This document shows, in pieces, positions 1-8,084 of a stretch of 21,766 bases of DNA. The DNA is from an uncultured Campylobacter sp. Lineage in GTDB: Bacteria; Campylobacterota; Campylobacteria; Campylobacterales; Campylobacteraceae. The stretch is from positions 1 through 21,766 of the forward strand of contig NZ_CALHIK010000095.1 of the NCBI RefSeq assembly GCF_938030785.1, written 5' to 3'. Under the pieces are notes generated by a model. The model was not told where the DNA came from and made no database searches. It saw only the letters and a program-made list of their open reading frames with translations. Position 1 is the first letter of the stretch; the number at the start of each line of letters is the position of its first letter. Both the position numbers and the translations under genes were made by a program.

Positions 1-376
1 TATGCGCTAACGTAAGCCTGCTAAGACTGATTATTTTATCGGCTTTTGCCTTAAAGTTTTCGCTAAGCCCGTAAGCTCCGCCGATAAAAAACGACACGGC
101 GCTTTTGTCCTTTAGCATCCCCGCAAATTCCATGCTATCAAGCTCCTGCCCGCGCTCATCCAGAGCCACGACGTAGCCGCTAAGGCGCGGCAGATAAATT
201 TCATCATACGCCCTAAGGGCGAGCTCGCAAGACGCTGCTTGAGCGCGAGCGATACTGGCGTTAAAAAAGGTCTGCTCTCGCACCGCCGCAAATTTAGCCG
301 CCATTTTTTTATAAGCGCTTATCTCGCTAGCAAACTCGTCCGTGCCCTTTTGAATGGAATTTACCGTTATCTGCAC
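1..376 (-). CDS. rlmH: 23S rRNA pseudouridine-1915 N3-methyltransferase RlmH, 3' end outside window
   Basis: The minus strand reads open for 125 codons to the window edge; the family is about 150 residues, so roughly the last 25 are missing. I chose the GTG at 376-374 because it overlaps the accD stop by one base (TAGTG) and gives the expected N-terminus (VQITVNSIQKG). Visible family features are the AYDEI segment, ALDERGQELDS, the SAM-binding FIGGAYGL loop and the SLSRLTLAH segment near the C-terminus. RlmH is a SPOUT-class enzyme that methylates pseudouridine 1915 in helix 69 of 23S rRNA in assembled 70S ribosomes. It sits directly behind accD and is probably translated by coupling from it; the same adjacency is known in Campylobacter jejuni. 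No oddity beyond truncation by the window. Confidence 0.92.
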   Translation of the reverse strand, partial: MQITVNSIQKGTDEFASEISAYKKMAAKFAAVREQTFFNASIARAQAASCELALRAYDEIYLPRLSGYVVALDERGQELDSMEFAGMLKDKSAVSFFIGGAYGLSENFKAKADKIISLSRLTLAH

Positions 377-1275
377 TACTCTTCGCTTCCCTCTTCGTGC
401 AGAGATTTGTCTCCGCCGCTCTCGATCTGCACGGCGTTTTTGCTAAGCACGTTTATCATATCGCTTAGATACTGCCTCATCTCTCCGCGCGGTACGATCG
501 CGTCAATGAGTCCGTGCTCGAGCAGAAATTCCGATCTTTGAAATCCCTCCGGCAGATCCGCACCGATGGTTTGCTTGATGACGCGCTGTCCGGCAAAGCC
601 GATCAGAGCACCCGGCTCTGCGATAATAATATCTCCCAGCCACGCAAAGGACGCACTCACGCCGCCCATCGTAGGATCGGTAAGAACGGAGATGAAAGGA
701 ATTCTATGCTCGGATAAAATTTTAAGCGCGGCGGAGGTTTTACTCATCTGCATTAGCGAAAAGGTGCTCTCCTGCATCCTCGCGCCGCCGCTTGCGCTTA
801 CGATGATTAGCGGCTCGTTTTTATCCAGGCTGCGTTTTACGGCGCGCACGATCTTCTCTCCCTCCACGGAGCCCAGACTTCCGCCCATAAAACTGAAATC
901 AAATACCACGAGCTGAATCTTTTGGCGACTTATGGCGCCCTCGCCCGCAATCACCGCGCTAAGCCTACCCGTTTTTTCTTTAGTCTCGGCAATACGCTTT
1001 TTGTAGGATTTTTTATCGACGAATTTTAGCGGATCGACGGGCTGCAAATTTTTATCGAACTCCACGAACGAACCCTCGTCGCAGATCAGATCGATGCGAG
1101 CTTGCGCATCAAAACGCAGATGGTAGTTGCACTTCGGGCAAACGCTATGGTTTTGCTCGACCTCTTTGTGATACATCAGCGCGCCGCATCCCGGGCACTT
1201 GATCCAGTGCGTAGGAGCATCGTTAGGCGCGGGCTGCGTTCTACGTATTTTTGAAAACAGATCTCCGAAATTCAT
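376..1275 (-). CDS. accD: acetyl-CoA carboxylase carboxyltransferase subunit beta
   Basis: AccD is the beta half of the carboxyltransferase of acetyl-CoA carboxylase. With AccA it moves CO2 from carboxybiotin on AccB to acetyl-CoA, making malonyl-CoA for fatty-acid synthesis in the cytoplasm. The 299-residue protein has the N-terminal zinc ribbon (Cys27, Cys30, Cys46, Cys49) followed by the crotonase-like carboxyltransferase domain, with GGSLGSVEGEK at about 131-141 and the SGGARMQE signature at about 162-169. The ATG at 1275 is preferred over one 21 nt upstream because AAAGGA lies about 6 nt before it and the family begins near MNxxxxxSKI. It is followed by rlmH with a one-base overlap, and diverges from recO across a 93-bp spacer. 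Confidence 0.97.
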   Translation of the reverse strand: MNFGDLFSKIRRTQPAPNDAPTHWIKCPGCGALMYHKEVEQNHSVCPKCNYHLRFDAQARIDLICDEGSFVEFDKNLQPVDPLKFVDKKSYKKRIAETKEKTGRLSAVIAGEGAISRQKIQLVVFDFSFMGGSLGSVEGEKIVRAVKRSLDKNEPLIIVSASGGARMQESTFSLMQMSKTSAALKILSEHRIPFISVLTDPTMGGVSASFAWLGDIIIAEPGALIGFAGQRVIKQTIGADLPEGFQRSEFLLEHGLIDAIVPRGEMRQYLSDMINVLSKNAVQIESGGDKSLHEEGSEE

Positions 1276-1311
1276 ATGATTTCCTTTAAATTCCATGAAA
1301 TGTAACTTCTG

Positions 1312-1317
1312 ATTATA
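1312..1317 (-). promoter_or_regulatory. probable -10 box of accD
   Basis: TATAAT on the minus strand, 37 bp upstream of the chosen accD start, in an AT-rich divergent spacer. It matches the sigma70 -10 consensus exactly; Campylobacter promoters often lack a clear -35, and none is obvious here. No transcription start is known. Confidence 0.5.
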
Positions 1318-1356
1318 ACCTAAAATTCTTTATTTAAATTTATATGTGAATTTCGC

Positions 1357-1362
1357 TAAAAT
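1357..1362 (+). promoter_or_regulatory. possible -10 box of recO, very close to the start codon
   Basis: TAAAAT lies only 6 bases upstream of the recO ATG at 1369. If this is the real -10, transcription would begin at or next to the A of the ATG, giving a leaderless or near-leaderless mRNA. An AGGA follows at 1363-1366 but is closer to the ATG than usual. TATATG at 1341-1346 is a weaker alternative that would leave a normal leader. Confidence 0.3.
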
Positions 1363-1368
1363 AGGAAA

Positions 1369-1983
1369 ATGCAAGGATTTATATTAAAAACGACCAAAGT
1401 TAGGGACGAGGACTGCATCGTGGACGTGCTGAGCGAAAGCGCGCTCGTGCGTGCATATCGCTTTTACGGCGCGCGCCATTCAAACATCATCCAGGGCTAT
1501 AAGATCGACTTCGAGCTCTCGCAAAATCCAAACTTCCTCCCTCGCCTTAGCGGCGTGATGCATCTGGGATACGCGTGGCTCGCAAGCCGCGAAAAACTGC
1601 TATTTTGGCAGCAATTTATGCGGCTTTTATACGCGCACCTAAAAGATGCCGAGCATCTGGATAAATTTTACTACGAGCTGCTCACAGAGGCCGCTGCGCG
1701 CTTCGGCAGACAAAATCCGCGCCGCATAATCGTGGAGAGCTATGTTAAAATTTTAGAATTTGAGGGGCGATTGCACGACGAGCCGTATTGTTTTTTATGC
1801 GACGAAGAAATTTTAGAAAATATCGCGTTGTGCCGCAGCTTTTTGCCTGCGCACGAGAGCTGCGCGCAAAGAGCGGGCTTTGCGCAGGATGAAATTTTAG
1901 AATTTTTACAAAGCAAAAAGACGCTAAATTTAAACGACGAGACGGTAGAGAGGCTCTATGATATAACGCTTGAGGGGCTTTGA
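1369..1983 (+). CDS. recO: recombination mediator protein RecO, epsilonproteobacterial type
   Basis: RecO binds single-stranded DNA and RecR and helps load RecA onto SSB-coated DNA during gap repair. The 204-residue protein has the expected N-terminal OB-fold start (MQGFILKTTKVRDED), then a helical C-terminal domain with a CFLC pair (Cys141, Cys144) and further cysteines at 155 and 165, a pattern seen in the Campylobacter proteins. It is shorter than the roughly 240 residues usual in gammaproteobacteria, as expected for this group. It is apparently transcribed alone: accD diverges upstream, and a stem-loop follows at 2112-2132. Confidence 0.82.
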   Translation: MQGFILKTTKVRDEDCIVDVLSESALVRAYRFYGARHSNIIQGYKIDFELSQNPNFLPRLSGVMHLGYAWLASREKLLFWQQFMRLLYAHLKDAEHLDKFYYELLTEAAARFGRQNPRRIIVESYVKILEFEGRLHDEPYCFLCDEEILENIALCRSFLPAHESCAQRAGFAQDEILEFLQSKKTLNLNDETVERLYDITLEGL

Positions 1984-2111
1984 GCGCGGCGCATTTGATG
2001 CGGACGTAAAATTTCAATGCTCGGGCGCTAAATTTAAAATTTCATAGAATTTCAAAATTTCATTAATGGACGGCTTTGTGTTTTATTCGCTTTGCTCGCG
2101 CAGAGCCAGCT

Positions 2112-2134
2112 AATCCCGCATTGTGCGGGATTTT
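2112..2134 (+). terminator. Rho-independent terminator after recO
   Basis: A perfect 9-bp inverted repeat, AATCCCGCA, loop TTG, TGCGGGATT, ends at 2132 and runs into a TTTT stretch (2131-2134). The GC-rich core and following T run fit a terminator reading plus-strand transcription from recO. On the minus strand the stem is not followed by a T run, so it probably stops the convergent PAS gene less efficiently. Confidence 0.75.
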
Positions 2135-2153
2135 GCATTAAATTTTAAGGGGA

Positions 2154-2720
2154 CTAGCTAAAAAGCTTTTTCATCGCCTTGAAAAACATTGCGGTGAGCG
2201 GATTTGATCTGCCTGAAACCTTTGCGATCCAAGTTTCATAAGTCTCGCCCTTGCTTTTTAGAAAATCTATAAGCACCTTTTGGCTGGCCTCCATGCCGCC
2301 TCTATTTTCGGCGTCCAAAAGCATCTTGTAGATCGGCTCGACCGCCTCAACCGCGGAGCGCGGAGGAGCTTTACGAAATGCCGTGTATTCGGTGATCTGT
2401 CCGGTCGTAGGATCTTTTTTGGAGCTAAATTCCGTAATAACCCAATAAAAGCGCCCGTCTTTGGCTAAATTTTTTACCACCGCGGTAAAATCCTTGCCCT
2501 GCTGTATCGTATCCCACATAAGCTTAAACGCTATGCGCGGCATATCCGGGTGGCGGATGATGTTATGCGGCTTGCCTATGAGCTCCTCCTCGCTGTATCC
2601 GCAAATCATACAAAAATACGGATTTCCGAAGGTGATAATGCCCTTAGGATCGGTCCTGGAGACGATGTAGCGGTTCGGATCAAGTTTGATCTCTTGATTT
2701 AGAGGCGTCGGTCTTTGCAT
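2154..2720 (-). CDS. single-PAS-domain redox/energy-taxis protein, CetB/Aer sensor-like
   Basis: A 188-residue soluble protein with one PAS domain at about residues 14-120 and a short helical tail. The segment GKPHNIIRHPDMP (about 49-61) and the KDGRFYWV strand are hallmarks of the Aer/CetB class of FAD-binding PAS sensors. In C. jejuni, CetB works as the sensor half of a split Aer receptor, passing redox state to the membrane protein CetA. No CetA-like (HAMP plus signalling domain) gene is visible here, so its partner would be encoded elsewhere. There is no TM segment or output domain. The start is the ATG at 2720, 40 bp downstream of a TATAAT. FAD binding is inferred from family resemblance. 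Confidence 0.82.
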   Translation of the reverse strand: MQRPTPLNQEIKLDPNRYIVSRTDPKGIITFGNPYFCMICGYSEEELIGKPHNIIRHPDMPRIAFKLMWDTIQQGKDFTAVVKNLAKDGRFYWVITEFSSKKDPTTGQITEYTAFRKAPPRSAVEAVEPIYKMLLDAENRGGMEASQKVLIDFLKSKGETYETWIAKVSGRSNPLTAMFFKAMKKLFS

Positions 2721-2759
2721 TTTTAATCCTTTTGCTTTAAAATTTTAAAAAAGGAGTAT

Positions 2760-2765
2760 ATTATA
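2760..2765 (-). promoter_or_regulatory. probable -10 box of the PAS gene
   Basis: TATAAT on the minus strand, 40 bp upstream of the PAS gene start. It lies inside the self-complementary octamer ATTATAAT (2760-2767), so the same bases also read as a -10 on the plus strand, although the MFS gene has its own closer TATAAT. Confidence 0.5.
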
Positions 2766-2833
2766 ATTTTGTTTTTAAGAACATTAAATTTTTATTAAAT
2801 TTAGCAAATTCTAAAATTTACGACAAATTTAAG

Positions 2834-2839
2834 TATAAT
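2834..2839 (+). promoter_or_regulatory. probable -10 box of the MFS gene
   Basis: TATAAT preceded by TTTAAG, 31 bp upstream of the TTG start at 2870. The position and the T-rich upstream element fit a Campylobacter sigma70 promoter, which usually lacks a strong -35. Confidence 0.55.
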
Positions 2840-2869
2840 CCCGAAATCCAAATTTCAAAAGGCGGCGCG

Positions 2870-4084
2870 TTGAAAAATCCCTTCCTATCGCTTAAATACC
2901 CAAATTTTAGAATTTATTGGATCGGGATGAACCTCTCGCTGATCGGATCGTGGATGCAGAGCATCGCGCTGCCGTGGCTAGTGTTAAGCATCACCGCAGA
3001 CGCTTTTAAGGTCAGCCTCGTAGCCGCGGCGCAGTTTTTGCCGGCGCTGCTTTTCACGCCGTTTTCCGGCGTGCTACTGGATAAATTTGATCGCAAAAAG
3101 ATCCTCCTGCTCGCTCAGATCGGCATGATGATCATCGCGAGTATTTTTTCGTTTATGGTTTTTTGCGAAATTTATTCGTTTGAAAAAATTTTATCTCTCG
3201 CCTTCGCTAACGGAATTTTTAGGAGTCTCGATTCGCCGAGCCGCCAATCGATGGTCAAAGACCTCGTAGGCGAGCCGCAAAGCATATCTAACGCAATCGC
3301 GCTAAATTCTATGTCCTTTAACGTCACTCGCATCGCGGGGCCCGCGCTTGCGGGGCTTGTGATGGCGCTGTGGGGCGTAGGATTTTGCTTTTTATTCAAC
3401 GCGATCAGTTTTTTGGGCATCATCATTTCGCTCTTTTTCGTTAAAATTTCGCCTTCAAGCTTAAACGCAGCAGCCGCAAAACATGGCGTTTTATCATCTA
3501 TCAAGGCGGGCATTTCATACATTTCGCACAAACGCACGCTAAGCAAGCTGATGCTAACGGTGCTCGTGATCTCTACCCTCGTGCCGAATTACAACGTAAC
3601 GATCTCCGCTCTCGTTAAGCTTAGCCTCGGCGCGGACGAACGCAGTTTCGGATATTTGATGTCGGCTCTGGGCGCGGGGGCTTTTTTCGGCGCGCTTTTC
3701 GTGGCGGTTTTCGGCAGGCTTAGCGTCCGCAGGATCTATCTTTGCGCAAGCCTGCTCGGGCTAAGCTTGGCTCTCATCGGCGCGGTAAGCTCCTTTATAT
3801 GGGCGAGCGCGTGGCTTGCGGCGACGGGTTTTTTATTCGTCGCGACAAATTCGAGTATCAACTCAGCCGTGCAGATGCACGTAAGCAACGAATTCCGCGG
3901 CAGAGTGATGAGCATCTACGCGCTGTTTTTCATCGGCAGCACCCCTTTTGGCGCGCTATTTTCGGGCTTTTTGGTTAATTGCTTCGGCGCACGAGCGACT
4001 CTTGCGATCTGCGGCGCGGCAAGCATCTCGGCGCTGCTTTGCATATTTTATAAATTTAAAAAGGCTCACAGCCCGCTGCGTTAA
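2870..4084 (+). CDS. major facilitator superfamily exporter, EntS-like (MFS_3)
   Basis: A 404-residue inner-membrane protein with about 12 hydrophobic segments. The N-terminal signature YPNFRIYWIGMNLSLIGSWM and the loop-2/3 motif GVLLDKFDRKKIL (the MFS motif GxxxDRxxRR) place it in the MFS group with the enterobactin exporter EntS and macrolide exporters. It most likely uses the proton gradient to export a small molecule; the substrate cannot be read from sequence. The start is TTG, supported by AAAGG upstream and because the next ATG would cut into the conserved first helix. It is monocistronic, between the divergent PAS gene and the reductase operon. Confidence 0.85.
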   Translation: MKNPFLSLKYPNFRIYWIGMNLSLIGSWMQSIALPWLVLSITADAFKVSLVAAAQFLPALLFTPFSGVLLDKFDRKKILLLAQIGMMIIASIFSFMVFCEIYSFEKILSLAFANGIFRSLDSPSRQSMVKDLVGEPQSISNAIALNSMSFNVTRIAGPALAGLVMALWGVGFCFLFNAISFLGIIISLFFVKISPSSLNAAAAKHGVLSSIKAGISYISHKRTLSKLMLTVLVISTLVPNYNVTISALVKLSLGADERSFGYLMSALGAGAFFGALFVAVFGRLSVRRIYLCASLLGLSLALIGAVSSFIWASAWLAATGFLFVATNSSINSAVQMHVSNEFRGRVMSIYALFFIGSTPFGALFSGFLVNCFGARATLAICGAASISALLCIFYKFKKAHSPLR

Positions 4085-4137
4085 ATTTAGACGCTTCAAA
4101 TTTAACTCCCAATCGCTAAAACGCTAGTTAAAATTTT

Positions 4138-4154
4138 AAGCCGCAGGGGCTTTT
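4138..4154 (+). terminator. weak possible terminator after the MFS gene
   Basis: A short inverted repeat AAGCC, loop GCAGG, GGCTT is followed by TTTTG. The stem is only 5 bp, so this is tentative. It lies in the 167-bp spacer before the reductase operon, where a transcription boundary is expected. Confidence 0.3.
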
Positions 4155-4214
4155 GCGTAAATTTCTCCCGCTTCGTCCATTATCAAAATTAACCTTATTT
4201 TTACGATGGGATTT

Positions 4215-4220
4215 TAGAAT
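4215..4220 (+). promoter_or_regulatory. possible -10 box of the psrABC operon
   Basis: TAGAAT, 31 bp upstream of the psrA ATG, is the best -10-like hexamer in the spacer. A strong AAGGAG ribosome site follows at 4241-4246. I see no convincing operator palindrome for the response regulator, whose binding site would be expected around here. Confidence 0.35.
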
Positions 4221-4251
4221 TTCGACCAAAATTCAAAGGTAAGGAGTTTTT

Positions 4252-6516
4252 ATGAATAGACGAAATTTCTTAAAAAGTACCGCCGCAATCGGCACGCTAG
4301 CGACGTTAAATCTAAATTTAAACGCTAGCGCGGTTACAGGCGGGACGGAAAAGAAAGTCGCCAGCGTCTGCGAGATGTGCTCTTCGCGCTGTCCTATCGA
4401 GGTGACCGTCAAAGACGGCCGCGGCGCTTTAATCGAGGGCAACCACAGGTTTTCGAACAAAACCTCCGTCTGCGCTCGCGGCGGAGCGGGCATCAATCAG
4501 CTCTACGACGATCAAAGGCTCATTAAGCCACTCATTCGCGTAGGCGAGCGCGGCGAGGGCAAATTTAGAGAGGCGAGCTGGGACGAGGCGCTTAAAATTT
4601 GCGCGCAGAGGTTGGGCGAGATTTCGCAAAAATACGGCCCGCAAAGCGTAGTTTTTACCTCTAAAACGGGCGAACACCACACCCAGATGATGAATTTCGC
4701 CTGTGCATACGGCAGTCCGAACATCTACTCGCACTGGTCCTGTTGCCCTGTCACCTACAATATCGCCGTGCCGCACACCTTCGGCGCTAACATGCAAAGA
4801 GACTACGGCGATGCAAAATATATCGTAAATTTCGGCCATAATCTCTTTGAGGGCATCGACATCTCAAAAACCAAAAAGCTCGCAAAAGCCGCGAGCAGAG
4901 AGGACGTAAAGCTTTTGGTGCTCGATCCGCGCTTCAGTACCGTAGCTTCCAAGGCAGACGAGTGGCTACCGATAAAACCGGGAACCGACGCGGCGTTTTT
5001 GATGGCGCTGATTCACGTCTGGCTGCGCGATAACAAATACGACAAAAAATTTATCGAACAATACGCCGTGGGGCTAGAGGAGCTAAGGCAGTCCGTGAAG
5101 GATACGACGCCGCTTTGGCAGGAGGCTATCACGGGCATCAAAGCGGACAAGGTAGAGCGCATCGCAAATGAAATTTACGCCGCGGCTCCCGCGGTCGTAA
5201 TCGACTGGGGTCATAAAACCACGACCGCTAAAGCCGAATATATCCGCACGCGCGCCATCGCGATCGCAAACGCGCTGATGGGGAACGTCGAGAAAAAGGG
5301 CGGAATTTACTTCTCTAAAGATTCCAAAACCTTCAACGCGCTTTGCAAAGAGGATCTATTCCCTACCATCTCGAACCCGGATAAAAATTTTAAAATTCCA
5401 AAGACCGCGCGCATCGACGGCTGCGGCGAAGAAGGCAGCGAAAATTTCTTCGTGCCGCGCAAACACGGCGTTTTGATGCAGATCGCGCCTACGATTTTAA
5501 GCGAAAAGCCTTACCCTGTAAAAGGCTGGGTCAGCACGCGCTTTAACCACCTCATCAACGTTGCGGGCGTGGATAAGAGCGTAGAGGCGATCAAAAAGCT
5601 GGACTTCGTGCTCGCAATCGACGTATATATGAGCGACTTCGCGTGCTTAGCCGACGTGATCTTGCCCGAATCCACGTATTTGGAGCGCGACGAGTCGATT
5701 CAAAACAAAGGCGGCACCGCGCCTGGATTTGTGATGCGAAACAAAGCCGTTGAGCCGGTGGGCGATACGAAGTGCGGCTATGAAATTTTTAGAGAACTTG
5801 CGAGAGTGATGAAGATCGATCAGGACTACACTTGGAACAACATCGACGAATACCGCATGCAGCAAGCCAAAGGTAACGCCGAGCTGATCGCAAATTTAAT
5901 CAAGAACGGCTACGTAAGCTACAAAGTGCCGAAGCTGTACTACCGAGAGCCGAAGCTCGTGGCTAAATTTATCGATAAATATCCTGTTGCGGCGGAGTTC
6001 GTGGACGAAAACGGCGAGATGAGCTCGCAGATGAAATTTAAAACCCCGAGCGGCAAGATCGAGCTTTTCGCGCCGAAAGTGGAGGAGCTTTTCGCGGGAT
6101 ACGGCTGTTTAAACACCGAGGGTATGGACGTATTCGGCGGGCACAAATACTGCCTAATGACCGGCAAGACCGCGCTTCACACCAACGGACACACTCAAAA
6201 TGTCAAAATTTTAAACGATATGATGAGCGAATCGCCGGTTTGGATCAGCCCAGCTTCTGCAAAAGCGGAGGGGCTAAAGACGGGCGATATCGTGAGGCTT
6301 AAAAATAAATTCGGCGAGCAAAAGGCTAAAATTTTCGTCACGCAAGGCATCAGGGACGATTGCCTATTTTTATACCACGGCTTTGGGCACGTAAGCCCCG
6401 GGCTAAAGCGCACGAACGGCGTAGGCACCAACCAAAGCGTCCTTCTCGATCCGGCTGCGGGTCCTGTGGTAAGCACGATGGTAACCAACGTCGGCGTCGA
6501 TATAGTTAAAATTTGA
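4252..6516 (+). CDS. psrA: molybdopterin thiosulfate/polysulfide reductase catalytic subunit
   Basis: A 754-residue molybdoenzyme of the DMSO-reductase family, close in length to Wolinella PsrA and Salmonella PhsA. The N-terminus is a twin-arginine signal (RRNFLKS), so the folded enzyme is exported to the periplasm. One [4Fe-4S] cluster is bound by Cys40, Cys43, Cys47 and Cys74. The likely molybdenum-ligand cysteine is 165 (or 164) in SHWSCCP, after the GSPN motif typical of PsrA/PhsA. It would reduce polysulfide or thiosulfate to sulfide, taking electrons from PsrB. AAGGAG precedes the ATG by 5 nt. It is first of a five-gene operon. Thiosulfate, polysulfide and related sulfur substrates cannot be told apart from sequence alone; psrA is used as a family label. 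Confidence 0.88.
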   Translation: MNRRNFLKSTAAIGTLATLNLNLNASAVTGGTEKKVASVCEMCSSRCPIEVTVKDGRGALIEGNHRFSNKTSVCARGGAGINQLYDDQRLIKPLIRVGERGEGKFREASWDEALKICAQRLGEISQKYGPQSVVFTSKTGEHHTQMMNFACAYGSPNIYSHWSCCPVTYNIAVPHTFGANMQRDYGDAKYIVNFGHNLFEGIDISKTKKLAKAASREDVKLLVLDPRFSTVASKADEWLPIKPGTDAAFLMALIHVWLRDNKYDKKFIEQYAVGLEELRQSVKDTTPLWQEAITGIKADKVERIANEIYAAAPAVVIDWGHKTTTAKAEYIRTRAIAIANALMGNVEKKGGIYFSKDSKTFNALCKEDLFPTISNPDKNFKIPKTARIDGCGEEGSENFFVPRKHGVLMQIAPTILSEKPYPVKGWVSTRFNHLINVAGVDKSVEAIKKLDFVLAIDVYMSDFACLADVILPESTYLERDESIQNKGGTAPGFVMRNKAVEPVGDTKCGYEIFRELARVMKIDQDYTWNNIDEYRMQQAKGNAELIANLIKNGYVSYKVPKLYYREPKLVAKFIDKYPVAAEFVDENGEMSSQMKFKTPSGKIELFAPKVEELFAGYGCLNTEGMDVFGGHKYCLMTGKTALHTNGHTQNVKILNDMMSESPVWISPASAKAEGLKTGDIVRLKNKFGEQKAKIFVTQGIRDDCLFLYHGFGHVSPGLKRTNGVGTNQSVLLDPAAGPVVSTMVTNVGVDIVKI

Positions 6517-6527
6517 AAGGGGCGGTT

Positions 6528-7094
6528 ATGAAAAAACTCATAATGATTCACGACGAAAATTTATGTATAGGTTGCCAAGCCTGTTCGGTTGCATGCAGGA
6601 ACGAAAACGGCGTACCGAGCGGCGTTTATAGGCTGCAAGTGCACGGCAAAACAAGCGGCGTTTTTCCAAATTTAAAGCTCGATTATTCGCGCGCCAGCTG
6701 CGTTATGTGCGAGGATAGCCCCTGCGTGGACGTCTGCCCTACGGGAGCGAGCTTTAAAACCAAAGACGGCGTAACGCTCATAGACGAGAGGCTTTGCGTC
6801 AGCTGCAAATACTGCATCCTGGCCTGTCCTTACGACGCTAGATTTGTCGATCCTATCACGCACGCTATCGGCAAATGCACCTTTTGCTACACGAACCGCA
6901 CGAGCAAAGGCTTGCAGCCTGCTTGCGTAAGCGTGTGTCCGACCGACGCTTTGGTTTTTGGCGACGTAAACGACGCGAGCTCTGGGGTAAACAAGCTGCT
7001 AGCCAAAACGAGCGTAGAATATCCAAAAGCGTATCTAAACACCAAACCGCGCCTAGCGAATATCAAAAACAAAAAAGGAGGACGCTATGAATAA
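6528..7094 (+). CDS. psrB: four-cluster ferredoxin-type electron-transfer subunit of the reductase
   Basis: A 188-residue iron-sulfur protein with 16 cysteines in four ferredoxin groups: 13/16/19/23, 58/61/66/70, 90/93/96/100 and 117/120/133/137. This is the DmsB/PhsB/PsrB pattern, which carries four [4Fe-4S] clusters and passes electrons from the membrane subunit to the molybdenum subunit. It has no signal peptide of its own and is presumably exported attached to PsrA. I use the ATG at 6528, 11 nt after the psrA stop with AAAGGGG just before it; an upstream TTG at 6513 overlaps psrA and is less likely. Its 3' end overlaps psrC by 8 nt, suggesting translational coupling. Confidence 0.92.
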   Translation: MKKLIMIHDENLCIGCQACSVACRNENGVPSGVYRLQVHGKTSGVFPNLKLDYSRASCVMCEDSPCVDVCPTGASFKTKDGVTLIDERLCVSCKYCILACPYDARFVDPITHAIGKCTFCYTNRTSKGLQPACVSVCPTDALVFGDVNDASSGVNKLLAKTSVEYPKAYLNTKPRLANIKNKKGGRYE

Positions 7095-8058
7095 TATGTG
7101 GGGCGATATGAGCCAATACTCTGAAATTTACTGGCCTTGGCCGATTGCGATCTATCTATTTTTGGCGGGTCTTAGCGCGGGAGCGACGATGGTGGCGCTT
7201 TTAGTCAAATGGAACCGCCACGAAAGCGAGCAAAATTCTATCTGGGACGCGATGATTAGGGCGGGAGCGATCACGGCGCCGCTTACGATCTGCGCGGGGC
7301 TTTTGCTTTTGATCTTCGATCTGGGCAAGCCTCTTACCTTCTATCTTTTGCTGATCAAATTTAACTTCGGCTCGGTGATGAGCCTCGGCGTGGCGGCGCT
7401 TTTAATCTACGTGCCGCTTAGCTTCGTATTTGCGCTATGCGTCTTCGGCGAGGAAATTTGCAAATTTAAACTACTTGCGTTTCTGCGACCTATCGTAAAT
7501 TTACTAAGCTCGTTTGCCAAAGCTTCCAAAGCTTTCGAGCGGGTTTTATTTATCCTTGCTCTTTGCGTGGGCGCATACACGGGCTTTTTATTAAGCGCAG
7601 TGATGAAAATTCCGCTTTGGAATACTCCGGTACTGCCGATTTTATTTTTGCTATCGGGCTTTTCCAGCGGCATCGCGGCGAGCATTTTAGTTAGACTTCT
7701 GTTTTTTAAAGGCTCGTTAAACAAAGATAGCATAAAATACCTTTTGGTGCTTGATCTGCGCGCGATACTCTTTGAGATTCCGCTTTTGTTCATTCTATTT
7801 GTCGGGATGTATTTCGAGGGCGGCACGAGCGCGCTTGCGGCACAGCAGGCTTTGACGCACGAGGTTTACGGTAAAATTTTCTGGATCGGCGTTTTAGGCA
7901 CGGGGCTCATCGCTCCGATCATCATCGCCTTTACGGCGCTGAAAAACCACGCCTACAAGCCTGCGTTTATAGTTTTAAATTCTTTCGTCGTGCTTTGCGG
8001 CGTCATTCTGCTTCGCTACTACATCGTATATGCGGGGCAAATTTGCACGGGAGCGTAG
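7087..8058 (+). CDS. psrC: NrfD/PsrC-family membrane quinol-oxidising subunit
   Basis: A 323-residue polytopic membrane protein with about eight hydrophobic segments, matching NrfD/PsrC. The first helix begins after SEIYWPWPIAIYLFLAGLSA, and the LAGLSAGA segment is typical of the family. In PsrABC complexes this subunit anchors the PsrA-PsrB heterodimer and oxidises menaquinol, feeding electrons to PsrB. The ATG at 7087 lies within the end of psrB and has an AAAGGAGG ribosome site just upstream. The gene ends 26 bp before the response-regulator start with no visible terminator, so all five genes are probably cotranscribed. Confidence 0.9.
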   Translation: MNNMWGDMSQYSEIYWPWPIAIYLFLAGLSAGATMVALLVKWNRHESEQNSIWDAMIRAGAITAPLTICAGLLLLIFDLGKPLTFYLLLIKFNFGSVMSLGVAALLIYVPLSFVFALCVFGEEICKFKLLAFLRPIVNLLSSFAKASKAFERVLFILALCVGAYTGFLLSAVMKIPLWNTPVLPILFLLSGFSSGIAASILVRLLFFKGSLNKDSIKYLLVLDLRAILFEIPLLFILFVGMYFEGGTSALAAQQALTHEVYGKIFWIGVLGTGLIAPIIIAFTALKNHAYKPAFIVLNSFVVLCGVILLRYYIVYAGQICTGA

Positions 8059-8084
8059 TCTCGCTCCCGATTTAGGGAACGGGT

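Noticed and set aside
239..916. Plus-strand open frames opposite accD and rlmH
   Set aside because: Antisense shadows of strongly conserved genes, with no ribosome sites or recognisable products.
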